Assembly (NCBI GenBank): GCA_947492745.1
Contig: CANLOE010000006.1
Span: forward strand, 1 to 64,000
Source: an uncultured Cyclobacteriaceae bacterium
Lineage (GTDB): Bacteria; Bacteroidota; Bacteroidia; Cytophagales; Cyclobacteriaceae
Direction: 5' to 3'
DNA length: 64,000 nucleotides
Part shown: positions 46,947 to 58,413 of the stretch, piece by piece
Layout of the letters: each line of letters begins with the position of its first letter
Position numbering within the stretch: the stretch's first letter is position 1
Translations under genes and position numbers: made by a program
The notes under the pieces: model-generated
Told to the model about the DNA's origin: nothing
Databases searched by the model: none
Seen by the model: the letters and a program-made list of their open reading frames with translations, nothing else

Positions 46947-49900
46947 TTAAATCGGTATGGAAACGCTGACCATAGTAAATTCATAATTTCTGGAACTGAT
47001 CTCGATTTTACCTGCTATCTTGTCAATTGCCATTTTGACAAGATACAGCCCCAGACCACTTCCGGAAGATTGATCAGAAGCACGGAAGAACATATTATAT
47101 AATTTGTCACGATGGTCTTCGGGGATACCTATACCATTATCATAAACATTGATATGATAAAAATCCCCTTGGACAAAGGTTTCTATATGGATACAATGCT
47201 CATTGTCTTGATGCTGTTTACGGAAAATAAGAGCGTTTTCCATAAGATTCTCCAATACGATTTTTATGAGATACTCATCTGTGGACAATACAAGGTCAGT
47301 ATCAATAGCAAATAGGTATTTGATGGACTGACCGCTTTCCAGAAACTTTATATTTTCACGAATGCCACTAATGATAGTAGGTAAGTCGATTTCTTCTTTG
47401 AAAACATCCCTGTGGTATATCTCATGTACCTGGGCCAATTTAGCGAGTAATCGTCGCATATCTTTGGAAGCAGATTCGATCAGATCAAAGTACCTTGAAT
47501 TGATCTCAGAGGGAGACTCAAGTTTTGCTAGTGCCGTAAGTCCAATAATGCGGCTAATAGGGCTTTTTAAGTCATGAGAAGCTCGGTAGACGAAAGTATC
47601 CAACTCTTTATTGGTCTTACGGAGCTGCGCCAGGGTGGCCTTGATTTTGGACGTCCTTTTTTCTACTTCAATCTCTAGCACCGCATTCATGCCCTTTAGT
47701 TTTTGATTGATGTCCAATATTTCCTCCTTGGAGTTTTCGAGCGCAATATTCTTGAACTGGATATCATCTCTTTGTTTGACGATTTCTCTGTTCTGTAGGA
47801 TAAGAAGGTTATGTTGCTTTTCGATTTCCTTCTTTTGTGTCATAACCTCATAGGTTCGGTCGGCAACAATAAGTTTTAATTTTCTACGCTGGAGTCGCAT
47901 ACGGTAGGAATAAGTGAGGGCTGCAATCCATATCAGAAACAAAAATAAAAAAGCAAAAACCCCATAAGCCCAATAAGTCCTGTACCAAGGAGGGAATATC
48001 CTAAAGGTATAAGCTGCTATTCTACCCTCTACCTCATATAGATTTTTGGACTTGACCATGAAAGTATACGTCCCAGGAGGGAGGTTACTGTATTCTTTTC
48101 TGGATTCAAAACTCCAAGAAGACCAATTTTCATCATTGTTCTTTAAGTAATAACTGTACATTGTCTTCTCGGGTACCTCATACCAAGCAGCTGCATAATT
48201 GAAAACAATGTCGTTATCATCATAATTAAGTTGAGGCCTATAGTACTTCGGTTGCTTTATGGAATCGGACACAAGACCGGAATCCAAGTCGAGTAGAGGG
48301 TATGAACCATGAAAAATAATGGAATCCTTTAAAGAAACCTTGCGAATCAAAGTATTGAAAGGAATGCGATAATCTTTCTGTACACTCTCATCATAACGAA
48401 ACAAGCCATTGGAACCGGATATCCAGACGATTCCATTGCCTTCAGTGTAGATATTGAGTACTTCCATATCGGGAAGTCTCTTGAAAGGTATATACTCCCT
48501 AACGAAAGTATCGTTTTCTTTGCGAACAAGTTTTTCTAAATGTTCTTTGTTATTGTCGATGACCGATATGAAATAGTTGCCTTCATTATCTTTCGCAATC
48601 CGGTCTATCTTGATTCTAGGGGAGAATAGCCGAGAATCGGGGACGAACTGTGGGGTTTTGCTGGCTTGGTTCAAGCGATAGAACCCTTTGCCCGTTGTAA
48701 AGAGCAAGGTACCACTGTCCTCAATGATATTGATTTCATTGACATCAGGTAGGCCATGCTCCATACCATACTTCTCCAGTTGAGGGGTATCACTAAAAGG
48801 GTCGGTAATTTTGTAGATACCATCGAATTTGATACTGACCCAAAGGTTTCCCATGTTATCCTCCAGTATAGATTGATAGGTTTTGGGACCGGACATGCCT
48901 TCGATGATTTTTTCCTCGAATTTTCCGCTTTTTAATCTGATGATGCTCAGTCCTTTCGTATGACCAACTAAAAAACTATTGTCCGCGGCTCTTAACGGGA
49001 TGATTTTATTGGCTAGTGACTCAATGACAATAGACGCTTGGAGACCAACAACCTTATAAAGCCCCTCTTCTGAACCGACAAGTAGAACTTCTTTGCCTTT
49101 TTCCTGAACCTTATTCAAAGACCATACTTTTCGATGTATGCCTTCGATCTTCCTGAACTTACCTTTTTCTAATACATGAAGTCCTTTGGTATGGCCTATA
49201 TATACTTTGCCCTCATACTTAATGACTTGCCAGATGGAGCCAATCTCTACACTTTCTTTCCAGTGCTGCCATGGGGAAATTAAATCGATTCTGGAAACCC
49301 CTGTATGCATACTGGACCAAAGACCGTCTTGACTGTCCATATATAGGTCACGTATAAACTCACTTTGTAAGTGATTTGATTTGTTGATGATTCTTAAGGT
49401 ATTCAATGCCGAATCAGTCATCGTAATACCGTTTTTGGTCGAACCCAAAAGGTAGCCGCTATTATTGTACTTGATACCGTGGTAATAGTGCGTTTTGCTC
49501 AGTCCTGTCAACTCGTTGTCAATGACCTCTACTGAACCATCTTTTTTATGGTATTTATAAAACCTCCCATCCATAGTACCTATCAAAAGAGCGGCGCTGC
49601 CCAATTGATCCATGAAAAAAATATTTTTGTCCTTGAAATAACCTCCTCCCTTAACGGGTTTTGTAACTCCATCGTTCAAAATGACCAGTCCTACATTGTC
49701 TTGTGTAAGGTAAAGACTGTTATTGATGTTGAAAAAGGAAAGGTGCTTGAACCTGTTTTCACCGGAAGGGGTGACGCTGATTTTATTTTCTTTAAAAGTA
49801 ACAATCGATTTAAAGCTGAAGAAAAATACCTCATCACCTTTTACTAAAATCCTGAAAATAGTAGAGAAGTCTTTACCGAATACTAAGTTACCCTTAAGGG

Positions 49901-50240
49901 ATACAAATTGTAGTTTTCCGGCACTGTCTGCTTTCAAATACCCAAAATCATCTGTAGTACCTAGGAAGAGCCTCCCAGTATAACTTTTCCCCATCGATAC
50001 TGCGGAAGTATTGTTGGGGGCAGGAATCAATGACCAATTTTTGCTGTCGAACTCTAATACACCGTTGTAATTGACTACATACAGTACTCCGCGATTATCC
50101 TGAATAGTACCCCAGTTGGAAATAGAGGCATGATACTCGCTGCGGTCATAGTTCCGTATGAATAAATCCCCTGTTTCCTGAGCGTAAAGAAAAGAAGATA
50201 AGAGAAAGCTGAATAAAAAAAAAATACTGATTTTTACCAT
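46947..50240 (-). CDS. Two-component sensor histidine kinase with beta-propeller and Y_Y_Y sensor domains
   Basis: A 1097-residue membrane kinase: signal peptide (about 1-20), a periplasmic propeller-like region (about 25-640; repeats such as DNRGVLYVVNYNGVLEFDSK and DNMGNLWVSIKFDGIYKI), and a Y_Y_Y domain (about 690-750, LPPGTYTFMVKSKN). A single transmembrane helix follows (about 753-777), then a coiled coil, a HisKA domain with phospho-acceptor His889 in ASHDLKSPISRI, and an HATPase domain (ENLMENALIF, DNGIGIP, GSGLGLYLV). Unlike hybrid regulators of polysaccharide loci it has no receiver or AraC domain, so a separate response regulator is needed; none is in view. The signal is likely an extracellular glycan or metabolite, inferred from architecture. 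Confidence 0.92.
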   Translation of the reverse strand: MVKISIFFLFSFLLSSFLYAQETGDLFIRNYDRSEYHASISNWGTIQDNRGVLYVVNYNGVLEFDSKNWSLIPAPNNTSAVSMGKSYTGRLFLGTTDDFGYLKADSAGKLQFVSLKGNLVFGKDFSTIFRILVKGDEVFFFSFKSIVTFKENKISVTPSGENRFKHLSFFNINNSLYLTQDNVGLVILNDGVTKPVKGGGYFKDKNIFFMDQLGSAALLIGTMDGRFYKYHKKDGSVEVIDNELTGLSKTHYYHGIKYNNSGYLLGSTKNGITMTDSALNTLRIINKSNHLQSEFIRDLYMDSQDGLWSSMHTGVSRIDLISPWQHWKESVEIGSIWQVIKYEGKVYIGHTKGLHVLEKGKFRKIEGIHRKVWSLNKVQEKGKEVLLVGSEEGLYKVVGLQASIVIESLANKIIPLRAADNSFLVGHTKGLSIIRLKSGKFEEKIIEGMSGPKTYQSILEDNMGNLWVSIKFDGIYKITDPFSDTPQLEKYGMEHGLPDVNEINIIEDSGTLLFTTGKGFYRLNQASKTPQFVPDSRLFSPRIKIDRIAKDNEGNYFISVIDNNKEHLEKLVRKENDTFVREYIPFKRLPDMEVLNIYTEGNGIVWISGSNGLFRYDESVQKDYRIPFNTLIRKVSLKDSIIFHGSYPLLDLDSGLVSDSIKQPKYYRPQLNYDDNDIVFNYAAAWYEVPEKTMYSYYLKNNDENWSSWSFESRKEYSNLPPGTYTFMVKSKNLYEVEGRIAAYTFRIFPPWYRTYWAYGVFAFLFLFLIWIAALTYSYRMRLQRRKLKLIVADRTYEVMTQKKEIEKQHNLLILQNREIVKQRDDIQFKNIALENSKEEILDINQKLKGMNAVLEIEVEKRTSKIKATLAQLRKTNKELDTFVYRASHDLKSPISRIIGLTALAKLESPSEINSRYFDLIESASKDMRRLLAKLAQVHEIYHRDVFKEEIDLPTIISGIRENIKFLESGQSIKYLFAIDTDLVLSTDEYLIKIVLENLMENALIFRKQHQDNEHCIHIETFVQGDFYHINVYDNGIGIPEDHRDKLYNMFFRASDQSSGSGLGLYLVKMAIDKIAGKIEISSRNYEFTMVSVSIPI

Positions 50241-50355
50241 TCAGTAATAGATAATCCTAAATTGAGAATGGCAAAAATAAGTATTTTAATACTTTTCATT
50301 ATCAACTACCCTTCGGAATCCGAAGGATAATTATTCAATTGGTGTTAGATGGTGA

Positions 50356-50844
50356 TTAGTGACGCTTTATCTCTTTTAAACGGTCTAAGGGGTATTTTTC
50401 AGGAAAAGTTTCGTACCATTTGATCAAAGTTTCAGAACCTAAATGGTCATAAATGAAATCACATTGATTGTCCAATTGTTCTGCGTAGGTATCTAATGTT
50501 TTTTGAGAGTTCTCCTTCATGGCTTTTTTGAAAGCCTCTTTCTGGTTGGATGGAGTAGGGATGTGGTGTATTATTTTGTTGAATTTTTCAGAACAGTAGC
50601 GGTAATAATGACTGGTGTGTAATATAAAATTATGCCACATCTCATCGATTATCATTAGAGGACTGTCAATGAACAAAGGCTTGCCGTCATTGATTTCACT
50701 TTTCTTAGAAGCAAGCCACAACCATTTTTTAGTTTCCGTAAAAATATCTTCTGCTTCTTGCTTCGAAACTTGATACCTTTCGATAAAACCAGATATAATT
50801 ACATCTTCATTCTCATAGTCTAAAGCCTCAGTTAGAGAACACAT
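50356..50844 (-). CDS. WH-motif protein of unknown function, partner of a small Cys peptide
   Basis: A 162-residue soluble protein. The most conserved-looking core is LMIIDEMWHNFILHTSHYYR followed by YCSEKFNKIIHHIP; Trp-His, two further His and a Cys are arranged as possible metal ligands. The segment is reminiscent of the W-H-x-h motif in GRDP-like domains, but I do not recognise the family with confidence. The N-terminal helix (SKQEAEDIFTETKKWLWLAS) and the C-terminal YDHLGSETLIKWYETFPEKY look family-specific. It lies 92 nt downstream of the 43-residue peptide gene on the same strand, behind a perfect hairpin, and has no promoter of its own that I can see. It could modify, bind or protect against the peptide. 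Confidence 0.65.
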   Translation of the reverse strand: MCSLTEALDYENEDVIISGFIERYQVSKQEAEDIFTETKKWLWLASKKSEINDGKPLFIDSPLMIIDEMWHNFILHTSHYYRYCSEKFNKIIHHIPTPSNQKEAFKKAMKENSQKTLDTYAEQLDNQCDFIYDHLGSETLIKWYETFPEKYPLDRLKEIKRH

Positions 50845-50893
50845 TTTTGCATTATTTTTTGATAAAAACTATTTTTATTACAGGTGATTATTT

Positions 50894-50923
50894 AGAATCA
50901 GTCTGCATAAACAGACTGATTCT
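50894..50923 (-). terminator. Perfect hairpin between peptide gene and WH-motif gene
   Basis: A 12 bp perfect stem, AGAATCAGTCTG / CAGACTGATTCT, with a 6 nt loop. On the minus strand it is followed by AAATAAT rather than a long T run, so it may be a leaky terminator or an RNA-stability hairpin. Such an arrangement would give much peptide and little of the downstream protein. Confidence 0.7.
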
Positions 50924-50936
50924 GAATTTGTTATTG

Positions 50937-51068
50937 TTAAAATGTATTGCAAACAGCAATACAGGCATTGCCATTCTTATTGTTTTTAACTGATTTTTTT
51001 ACAATTTTATCAATTATTTTGCTTTTTGATTGATTTAAAGATTGATTTTCTTGTGCTGAAATTTTCAT
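50937..51068 (-). CDS. 43-residue Cys-containing peptide, candidate secreted or modified peptide precursor
   Basis: A short frame encoding 43 residues. The first two thirds are polar, Asn/Gln/Ser/Lys-rich and amphipathic (MKISAQENQSLNQSKSK, then IIDKIVKKSVKNN); the last twelve residues, NGNACIAVCNTF, differ sharply, with Cys36 and Cys40 four apart. A leader-plus-core division with G33/N34 near the junction is typical of ribosomally made, processed peptides, including RiPPs and bacteriocins. Support comes from a good promoter 39 nt upstream, a hairpin just after the stop, and the co-directional WH-motif gene. No radical SAM, lanthipeptide or transporter gene is adjacent, so the maturation route is unknown. 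It may also simply be a small structural peptide. Confidence 0.6.
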   Translation of the reverse strand: MKISAQENQSLNQSKSKIIDKIVKKSVKNNKNGNACIAVCNTF

Positions 51069-51106
51069 CTAAATAAAATGTTAGTTGTTGTTGAATGAAT
51101 TCGCTG

Positions 51107-51137
51107 CAAATGTACTTCATTATTTTTATTAACAAAA
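51107..51137 (-). promoter_or_regulatory. Bacteroidota-type promoter of the small peptide gene
   Basis: On the minus strand TTTTG, then 18 nt, then TACATTTG match the Bacteroidota consensus (-33 TTTG, -7 TAnnTTTG). Transcription would start about 30 nt before the ATG at 51068. Confidence 0.75.
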
Positions 51138-51665
51138 CTTACATATGTATTAATTATTACTTTAAGGCTATTTTTAATTGGAATGTAATCAAAATGACAT
51201 TTTAGAGAAGGTGACTTATTGAGCATATTGTGAATAATCAGAATAATGTTTTGTTAATTTCTGTAATTGTGATATCCCTGTATTGAGTTTTTTGTTTTTG
51301 CCATTGAAAATATTTATTTCTCCTTTTTGATGGAAATAAATATTTAATCAATTTTTATATTGAAATAATCATAATTAAATTTGCTACTATTTTCAGTCTA
51401 AGTGATGATTTTGACGATGAACGAACATATAATTATGTGAAATGTATTTTTTTTTGATTGATCGTATGCCGGTTCAAGCTGAAATTCGACAGCTACTTTT
51501 TATAAATACCTTTATTTTGTACCACTTCACTGCCTAAAAACTAATTATATATCGTCTTTAAAAAAGTAATAGAGGGAGACGGTATGAGAGCAGAATTAAA
51601 GAGGATATTCAGGAAATTAGGATCAAACGCAAATATATAACAGTGGCTCTGATGGAATTTGCCCT
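51138..51665. other. AT-rich upstream region with a perfect 13 bp hairpin
   Basis: No gene of normal size. AAATATTTATTTC (51308-51320) and GAAATAAATATTT (51333-51345) form a perfect stem with a 12 nt loop, about 200 nt upstream of the peptide promoter. A 16-codon frame (minus, 51304-51254) follows an AGGAG sequence but is too short to support. Confidence 0.5.
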
Positions 51666-51833
51666 AAACCCAAAATGATCAATAGAGAACCTATTCCGCG
51701 CATAAATAGCTTCATATCAGAAGCTTTGCCCACCGGTCTTCATTCACCATAGCGGTGCTATGCCGAACGAATCCAAGTGGCTGATATTTTGCTATTTATA
51801 CGCTCATCACGATTTCTATCGATCAATTTGCCC
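51666..51833 (-). repeat. Dispersed inverted-repeat family A, copy A5
   Basis: From AACCCAAAATGATCAATAG to CTATCGATCAATTTGCCC, with the core CACCATAGCGGTGCTATGCC. High identity to 12928-13094 in the same orientation. Confidence 0.85.
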
Positions 51834-52099
51834 TAAAATTAAAGAGGCTCACGAAAATTTCAGATGCACACAAAGTTTGGGGTTAAACATCACGTAATCA
51901 TTTGTTTTTAATCAAGACTGGACTAGTCAAAATACACTTTGAATCCCTTAGCGAAGACACCAGCTTGTCACATGGGCCTTGAGGCAGTACTATCTGTGGA
52001 GTTTCAAAGCAGGGTAGGGTAACTATAGGTTCGATGAATACCTTTGATATCAATGGATATGATGAATCAAAGTAAGCATCCGAGCAACTACACCTCTTG

Positions 52100-52362
52100 A
52101 TTTTGCTGATATACGGGATAATAGCTCTTCTAATCTGTGTATTCTTTGGCCAGGTATCTTTTGAAGAGGATCAGCGAGCTATTTCCTGGGGTTTGCACCG
52201 TGCATCTTGCAGGTCCCGAAGAAGGAGTACATCATTACCGCGTCCTGTGCCGCTTTGTGGGAGCCGCAGAGCAGGTAGTTCTTCCTGCCAGTGGCCTGAT
52301 GGAGTTCTCTATCAGGTTGTTGTCCGGCACTATCTTCCCGTTCAGGAAGATGCCGTTTAAAA
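52100..52362 (-). pseudogene. IS66-family transposase C-terminal remnant
   Basis: Read on the minus strand with one frameshift: NGKIVPDNNLIENSIRPL, then GRKNYLLCGSHKAAQDAVMM, YSFFGTCKMHGANPRK, then a stop where Trp is expected (TAG for TGG), and LADPLQKIPGQRIHRLEELL. These are the conserved C-terminal motifs of IS66 transposases. The rest of the element is gone. It is more GC-rich than its surroundings and lies 90 nt past the end of the thi operon. Confidence 0.85.
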
Positions 52363-52450
52363 TAGCCCCTAAACCTTACATATATAGTAATACCATTTTC
52401 CTCATTGGTAAAACAGGAAAAATAAAGAGCGAAAAACTGAAAAGTCCTAC

Positions 52451-53560
52451 CTAAGCCAAAGTTCGGTCCCAATCTTTCCATACTGGTTCGTAACCCTGTG
52501 CTTTGATCATAGTGGCAATCTCTTGAGGGCTTCTTTCATCCGATATCTCGAACTGTTCAAGGGACTGAGGGTCCACAGAGTATCCACCCGGATTGGTTTT
52601 TGACCCAGCACTGATAGAAGTGATTCCTAGTTTGATAATATGGTTCCTGAAGTTTTCCGTCTCCCGTGTAGAGATGGAAAGCTCCACCTCCTGATTGAAT
52701 ATTCTATAAGCACAGATCAACTGGACCAATTCCCGATCGGACATCTCCACTTTTGGTTCTAGTCCCCCCGAGAAAGGACGTAACCTCGGAAAGGAAATGG
52801 AGTACTTTGTTTTCCAATACACCTTTTCCAGATAATCGAGATGAAGTGCCGTAAAGAAACTGTCGGTACGCCAGTCTTCCAGCCCGAAAAGCGCACCAAG
52901 TCCTATTTTATGGATACCTGCTCTTCCAAGTCTGTCCGGAGTGGCCAACCGGTAGTCAAAATTGGCCTTCTTACCCTTTGGGTGATGTGTTTTGTACTCG
53001 TCTTTATGATAGGTTTCTTGGTATACCAATACGGTATTTAGCCCAAGCGAAATCAAAGCCTCGTATTCTGTCTGGTCAAGGGGCTGCACCTCTATAGCAA
53101 TATGGGAGAAGTAGGGGCGTAATAGGGCCATGGCCTTTTCAAAGTAAGGTACCCCTACACTGGTATTTGCCTCACCGGTTACCAATAAAATGTGGTCATA
53201 TCCCATCGATTTGATGCTTTCGGCTTCTCTGATGATTTCCTTGTCGGTCAAAGTACGTCGATGTATTTTATTGTCGAGACTGAATCCGCAATAAGTACAG
53301 ATATTCTGACATTCATTGGAAAGGTACATAGGCACATACATCTGTAGGGTCTTACCGAATCTTTCCTGAGTGAGCCGATGGCTCAGCTGAGCCATCGGCT
53401 CAAGATAAGCCATAGCCGAAGGTGATATTAAAGCTTTGAAATCTTCCAGATTACGCTGCGTTTTTGCTAGTGCCGTTTCTACATCGCTGGAAGATTTGTT
53501 ATAGATACTCTCTTTTACTTCATCCCAAGAGTAACTTTCGAAAAGTGTCTTAAAATCCAT
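52451..53560 (-). CDS. thiH: 2-iminoacetate synthase (radical SAM)
   Basis: A 369-residue radical SAM enzyme that cleaves tyrosine to 2-iminoacetate, the glycine-derived part of the thiazole in thiamin synthesis. The iron-sulfur cluster ligands are Cys84, Cys88 and Cys91 in CQNICTYCGFS (CxxxCxxC). ThiH-specific segments follow: MGYDHILLVTGEANTSVGVP, VLVYQETYH, ISFPRLRPFSGG. The use of ThiH, an oxygen-sensitive enzyme, rather than ThiO suggests function at low oxygen. It is the last gene of the operon, with a 150 nt gap after thiG that holds no gene. An IS66 relic follows. Confidence 0.95.
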   Translation of the reverse strand: MDFKTLFESYSWDEVKESIYNKSSSDVETALAKTQRNLEDFKALISPSAMAYLEPMAQLSHRLTQERFGKTLQMYVPMYLSNECQNICTYCGFSLDNKIHRRTLTDKEIIREAESIKSMGYDHILLVTGEANTSVGVPYFEKAMALLRPYFSHIAIEVQPLDQTEYEALISLGLNTVLVYQETYHKDEYKTHHPKGKKANFDYRLATPDRLGRAGIHKIGLGALFGLEDWRTDSFFTALHLDYLEKVYWKTKYSISFPRLRPFSGGLEPKVEMSDRELVQLICAYRIFNQEVELSISTRETENFRNHIIKLGITSISAGSKTNPGGYSVDPQSLEQFEISDERSPQEIATMIKAQGYEPVWKDWDRTLA

Positions 53561-53710
53561 AATTATCGTAGGTCGGGTTAATATGCTACCTTACTTAAAA
53601 GCAATTCAGGTCATGGGTGAAACGTATAGTTATGAAGTCTGTCTTACCCCAAGAGGTCCGATTACTATACATAAAGTAAGTGTTGTGTATAGTATAGTAT
53701 GCATGCCCCA

Positions 53711-54487
53711 TTATTCATTAGTTAAGAATGTGGTCATCGGACTACTGGCGGTAGCATTATCTTTCACTGCTCCCAATCTTGCTTCATAGGCAGTTCTTCC
53801 CGCTTCTACCCCCATTTTGAAGGCCTTGGCCATCATCACGGGCTGTTGAGAGACTGCAATAGCTGTATTGACCAGTACAGCATCAGCGCCTATCTCCATT
53901 GCTTTCGCAGCATCGGACGGACTACCGATACCTGCATCTACAACCACGGGGACTTGACTTTGCTCTATGATTATCTCCAAAAAGTTTAAGGTTTTCAGTC
54001 CTTTATTGCTACCGATAGGAGAGCCCAAGGGCATGACCGCTGCTACGCCAACTTCTTCTAAACGTTTGCATAGTACCGGGTCCGCATGCACATAAGGAAG
54101 CACGACAAAACCTAGTTTGACCAGCTCCTCAGCAGCTGTTAGACTTTCGATGGGGTCGGGCAGTAAATATTTGGGGTCGGGATGGATTTCGAGCTTTAAC
54201 CAATGGGTTTCCAGTGCCTCTCTGGCCAGTTGTGCAGCAAAAACAGCCTCTTTAGCAGTTCGGGCACCGGAAGTATTGGGTAATAGACTGAATTGCGGAT
54301 GATCGAGATGTTGTAAAAGGTCATCATTTTCATTTCTTACATCAACACGCCTCAGTGCCACAGTAACGAGTTCGGAGCCGGAAGCAACAAGTGCCTCCTC
54401 CATGAGGTCTGGAGAGTTGAATTTACCTGTTCCGGTAAATAGCCTTGAGTCAAAGCTTTTGTCTGCTATTTGCAATGGCTTGTTCAT
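53711..54487 (-). CDS. thiG: Thiazole synthase
   Basis: A 258-residue (beta/alpha)8 enzyme joining 1-deoxy-D-xylulose 5-phosphate, 2-iminoacetate and the ThiS thiocarboxylate into the thiazole phosphate. The Schiff-base lysine is Lys98 in [10 protein letters not shown], the expected position. Further family marks are [32 protein letters not shown] and [20 protein letters not shown]. Length is normal. The ATG overlaps the end of thiE by 4 nt, showing coupling. Confidence 0.97.
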   Translation of the reverse strand: MNKPLQIADKSFDSRLFTGTGKFNSPDLMEEALVASGSELVTVALRRVDVRNENDDLLQHLDHPQFSLLPNTSGARTAKEAVFAAQLAREALETHWLKLEIHPDPKYLLPDPIESLTAAEELVKLGFVVLPYVHADPVLCKRLEEVGVAAVMPLGSPIGSNKGLKTLNFLEIIIEQSQVPVVVDAGIGSPSDAAKAMEIGADAVLVNTAIAVSQQPVMMAKAFKMGVEAGRTAYEARLGAVKDNATASSPMTTFLTNE

Positions 54488-55134
54488 AAATCGGTATTTT
54501 CTTTAAGGACCAGTTGTTGTACCATTCTATTGAAAGTGGCCACGGTCTCTTTTTGATAAGTATTATTAGTTAGCATACTGGATACAGCGATACCGTGTAT
54601 GCCCGTAGTGAAAAGTGAAATCAGATCTTTCATCTTGATACCGCCTATAGCGATTATAGGTACGGTGATACCCGCAGATGCGCATTGCTTTAAAATGCGT
54701 GTATACCCCTCAATACCAAGTATAGGACTAAGGTCTTTTTTTGTGGAGGTATACCTAAAAGGGCCTAAGCCTATATAGTCTACTTGTTGTTCTGCCAAAT
54801 AGCGCACATCCCCAAAAGTATTGGCAGTGCCTCCTATGATGGCGGCTTTTCCCAAAATACCTCTAGCCTCGATAGGAGGCATGTCCGTTTTGCCCAAGTG
54901 TACACCGGCGCCCACCATTTTTGCTATTTTGACATTGTCATTGATGATCAGCTGAGCTGTATGTCGATGACAGATGTCCATCGATTTTTTGGCTTGCGCC
55001 AAGAGTGTATCATCAGAAACATTTTTCATTCTCAATTGCACCCACTGACACCCGGCCTTACAGGCAGCGGCGATAGCCTCGGAATGTTCAGCGTTCGGGA
55101 CCTCTTGAGATATATATTGTAGTCTTGCTATCAT
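54484..55134 (-). CDS. thiE: Thiamine-phosphate synthase
   Basis: A 216-residue TIM-barrel enzyme that joins the pyrimidine (HMP-PP) and thiazole phosphates to thiamine phosphate. Landmarks are [53 protein letters not shown] (pyrophosphate-binding loop) and [14 protein letters not shown]. All catalytic segments are intact, in contrast to the second ThiE-like protein upstream, so this is taken as the working enzyme. It starts 36 nt after thiD and overlaps thiG by 4 nt. Confidence 0.95.
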   Translation of the reverse strand: MIARLQYISQEVPNAEHSEAIAAACKAGCQWVQLRMKNVSDDTLLAQAKKSMDICHRHTAQLIINDNVKIAKMVGAGVHLGKTDMPPIEARGILGKAAIIGGTANTFGDVRYLAEQQVDYIGLGPFRYTSTKKDLSPILGIEGYTRILKQCASAGITVPIIAIGGIKMKDLISLFTTGIHGIAVSSMLTNNTYQKETVATFNRMVQQLVLKENTDL

Positions 55135-55170
55135 GTGTATATCATATTTTGCAGCTATCGCTAACCTTTA

Positions 55171-55932
55171 CTAGGAAAAGGAATGAAACCCAAGTGCCCC
55201 TCTATTACTATCCAAAAGTCGGAATGTATATTCCTTTGCATTGCCACAAGCCTCTGGCAATGCCTTTCCAAGAGCAAGTTGAGCGGCTATAGCTGCAGAA
55301 AGTACACAACCTGACCCGTGTTTTGGTGTATCCAGGTTTCTCTTGGCAGTAAACAGCTCCTTCCTGCCATTGACATAAAGTAGGTCTTCGCCTTTTCGTT
55401 TTGGGTCGGGGCAATGACCTCCTTTTAAAAGTACCGCCGTATGTTTGCCGAGTCGTTCTAAAGCTATATCTATATTTTCACTAGGGTATAGATATTGTAA
55501 CTCTGACCAGTTCGGAGTAATGAGGTCAATATGCTCGGCCAATCTTTCCAGAAGCATCACGTTCACTTCTTTATGAAAGGTAAATCCGGCACTTGCCCTG
55601 AGGACAGGGTCCAATACTATAGGAGTTTTCGGTAATTCCCTTTTCAGGTAGGAGACCAGATCATCCAAAAAGGAAAATGACTCAAGAATCCCTATTTTCA
55701 CCGCTTTTATATCAAACTTCTTTAATAGTATTTCGAGTTGTTTCCATATACTTGAAGTATCAATCCAGTCCAAACCTTCAAAATCTTCATCATTTTGGTA
55801 AGTAATGGCTGTACAAACACTTAATCCATAGCATTGCTGTGCTTCAAAGGTTTTAATATCGGCCAAAAGCCCCGCACCTGCACTAGGGTCGTGACCGGCA
55901 ATACTCAATACATAAGGTCTGGGTTCTTGCAT
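55171..55932 (-). CDS. thiD: Hydroxymethylpyrimidine / phosphomethylpyrimidine kinase
   Basis: A 253-residue ribokinase-fold enzyme that phosphorylates HMP and HMP phosphate. It carries the family N-terminus SIAGHDPSAGAGLLADIKTF, the substrate loop VCTAITYQN and the C-terminal anion-hole motif TPKHGSGCVLSAAIAA. The middle region VLDPVLRASAGFTFHKEVNV is also typical. Its start lies inside the end of the ThiE-like gene (28 nt overlap), so the two are coupled. Confidence 0.95.
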   Translation of the reverse strand: MQEPRPYVLSIAGHDPSAGAGLLADIKTFEAQQCYGLSVCTAITYQNDEDFEGLDWIDTSSIWKQLEILLKKFDIKAVKIGILESFSFLDDLVSYLKRELPKTPIVLDPVLRASAGFTFHKEVNVMLLERLAEHIDLITPNWSELQYLYPSENIDIALERLGKHTAVLLKGGHCPDPKRKGEDLLYVNGRKELFTAKRNLDTPKHGSGCVLSAAIAAQLALGKALPEACGNAKEYTFRLLDSNRGALGFHSFS

Positions 55933-56537
55933 ATTTCCCTAATTACTTTAAAACGCTTCACAGCAAGTGCAGGAGTACCCCACAAATGTCCTAAAAGTGC
56001 AGCACCATCAAAACCCCTAGCGCTAAGCATACCGATATTATCAGCAGAAATACCACCAAGACCGATAACATTTGTGGTCAGTCCTACTTTTATGGAATGG
56101 ATATCCCATTGGAAGGAGGGCCGATGACCAACTTTGGAAATACTTTCGAATACAGGCGCTGCCAGCACGTAATCAAAGGCGGCATCGCTCGACACCAAAG
56201 TTTCCATCGTATGTACCGAACGACTGACTCTAAAGCCTTGACTTTTCCAATTTCCTACACTTTCTTCTAAAAGTGGAACGGTTTCAAATGACTGGCATAT
56301 ACTCTCAGTAAGATGTATACCTCCAAGCCTCATTTTCACGGCTAGATCATGATGGCTGTGCAAACAGACCCTGTTTCGGAAGAAATCAGGTATAGCTTGG
56401 AGATACTGACATAGTTTCCTACTGCTCCATTCGGGTTTGCGTACGTGTAGGAACTGGAGCCCATGTACGAATAACGCATGGAGAATATCTAGCTCATCCG
56501 TTACGTCATGGGGAGCGGTAACTACCATAAGCTCCAT
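55905..56537 (-). CDS. ThiE/TenI-like thiamine-phosphate synthase paralog
   Basis: About 210 residues from the ATG at 56537, four bases after the thiC stop. A longer frame to 56615 runs inside thiC and is rejected. The TIM-barrel of the ThiE/TenI family is recognisable: LQFLHVRKPEWSSRKLCQYL, RVCLHSHHDLAVKMRLGGIH, VLAAPVFESISKVGHRPSF and VIGLGGISADNIGMLSARGF. Compared with the neighbouring ThiE, the loop GPFxxTxTK is changed to APVFESISKVG and a Cys/Leu stretch replaces part of the phosphate site. It may be a TenI-type aromatase that completes the thiazole, or a second synthase. TenI is the better guess, inferred from these changes. Confidence 0.75.
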   Translation of the reverse strand: MELMVVTAPHDVTDELDILHALFVHGLQFLHVRKPEWSSRKLCQYLQAIPDFFRNRVCLHSHHDLAVKMRLGGIHLTESICQSFETVPLLEESVGNWKSQGFRVSRSVHTMETLVSSDAAFDYVLAAPVFESISKVGHRPSFQWDIHSIKVGLTTNVIGLGGISADNIGMLSARGFDGAALLGHLWGTPALAVKRFKVIREICKNPDLMY

Positions 56538-56541
56538 GGAG

Positions 56542-58413
<1,872 letters not shown>

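Noticed and set aside
51254-51304. 16-codon minus-strand frame after AGGAG, upstream of the peptide gene
   Set aside because: Too short, ribosome-site spacing too long, and it overlaps the arm of an AT-rich hairpin; no independent support.
1711-51833. CRISPR array interpretation of the repeated sequences
   Set aside because: Repeats are 116-220 bp, widely scattered, in both orientations and without regular spacers; no cas genes are present.
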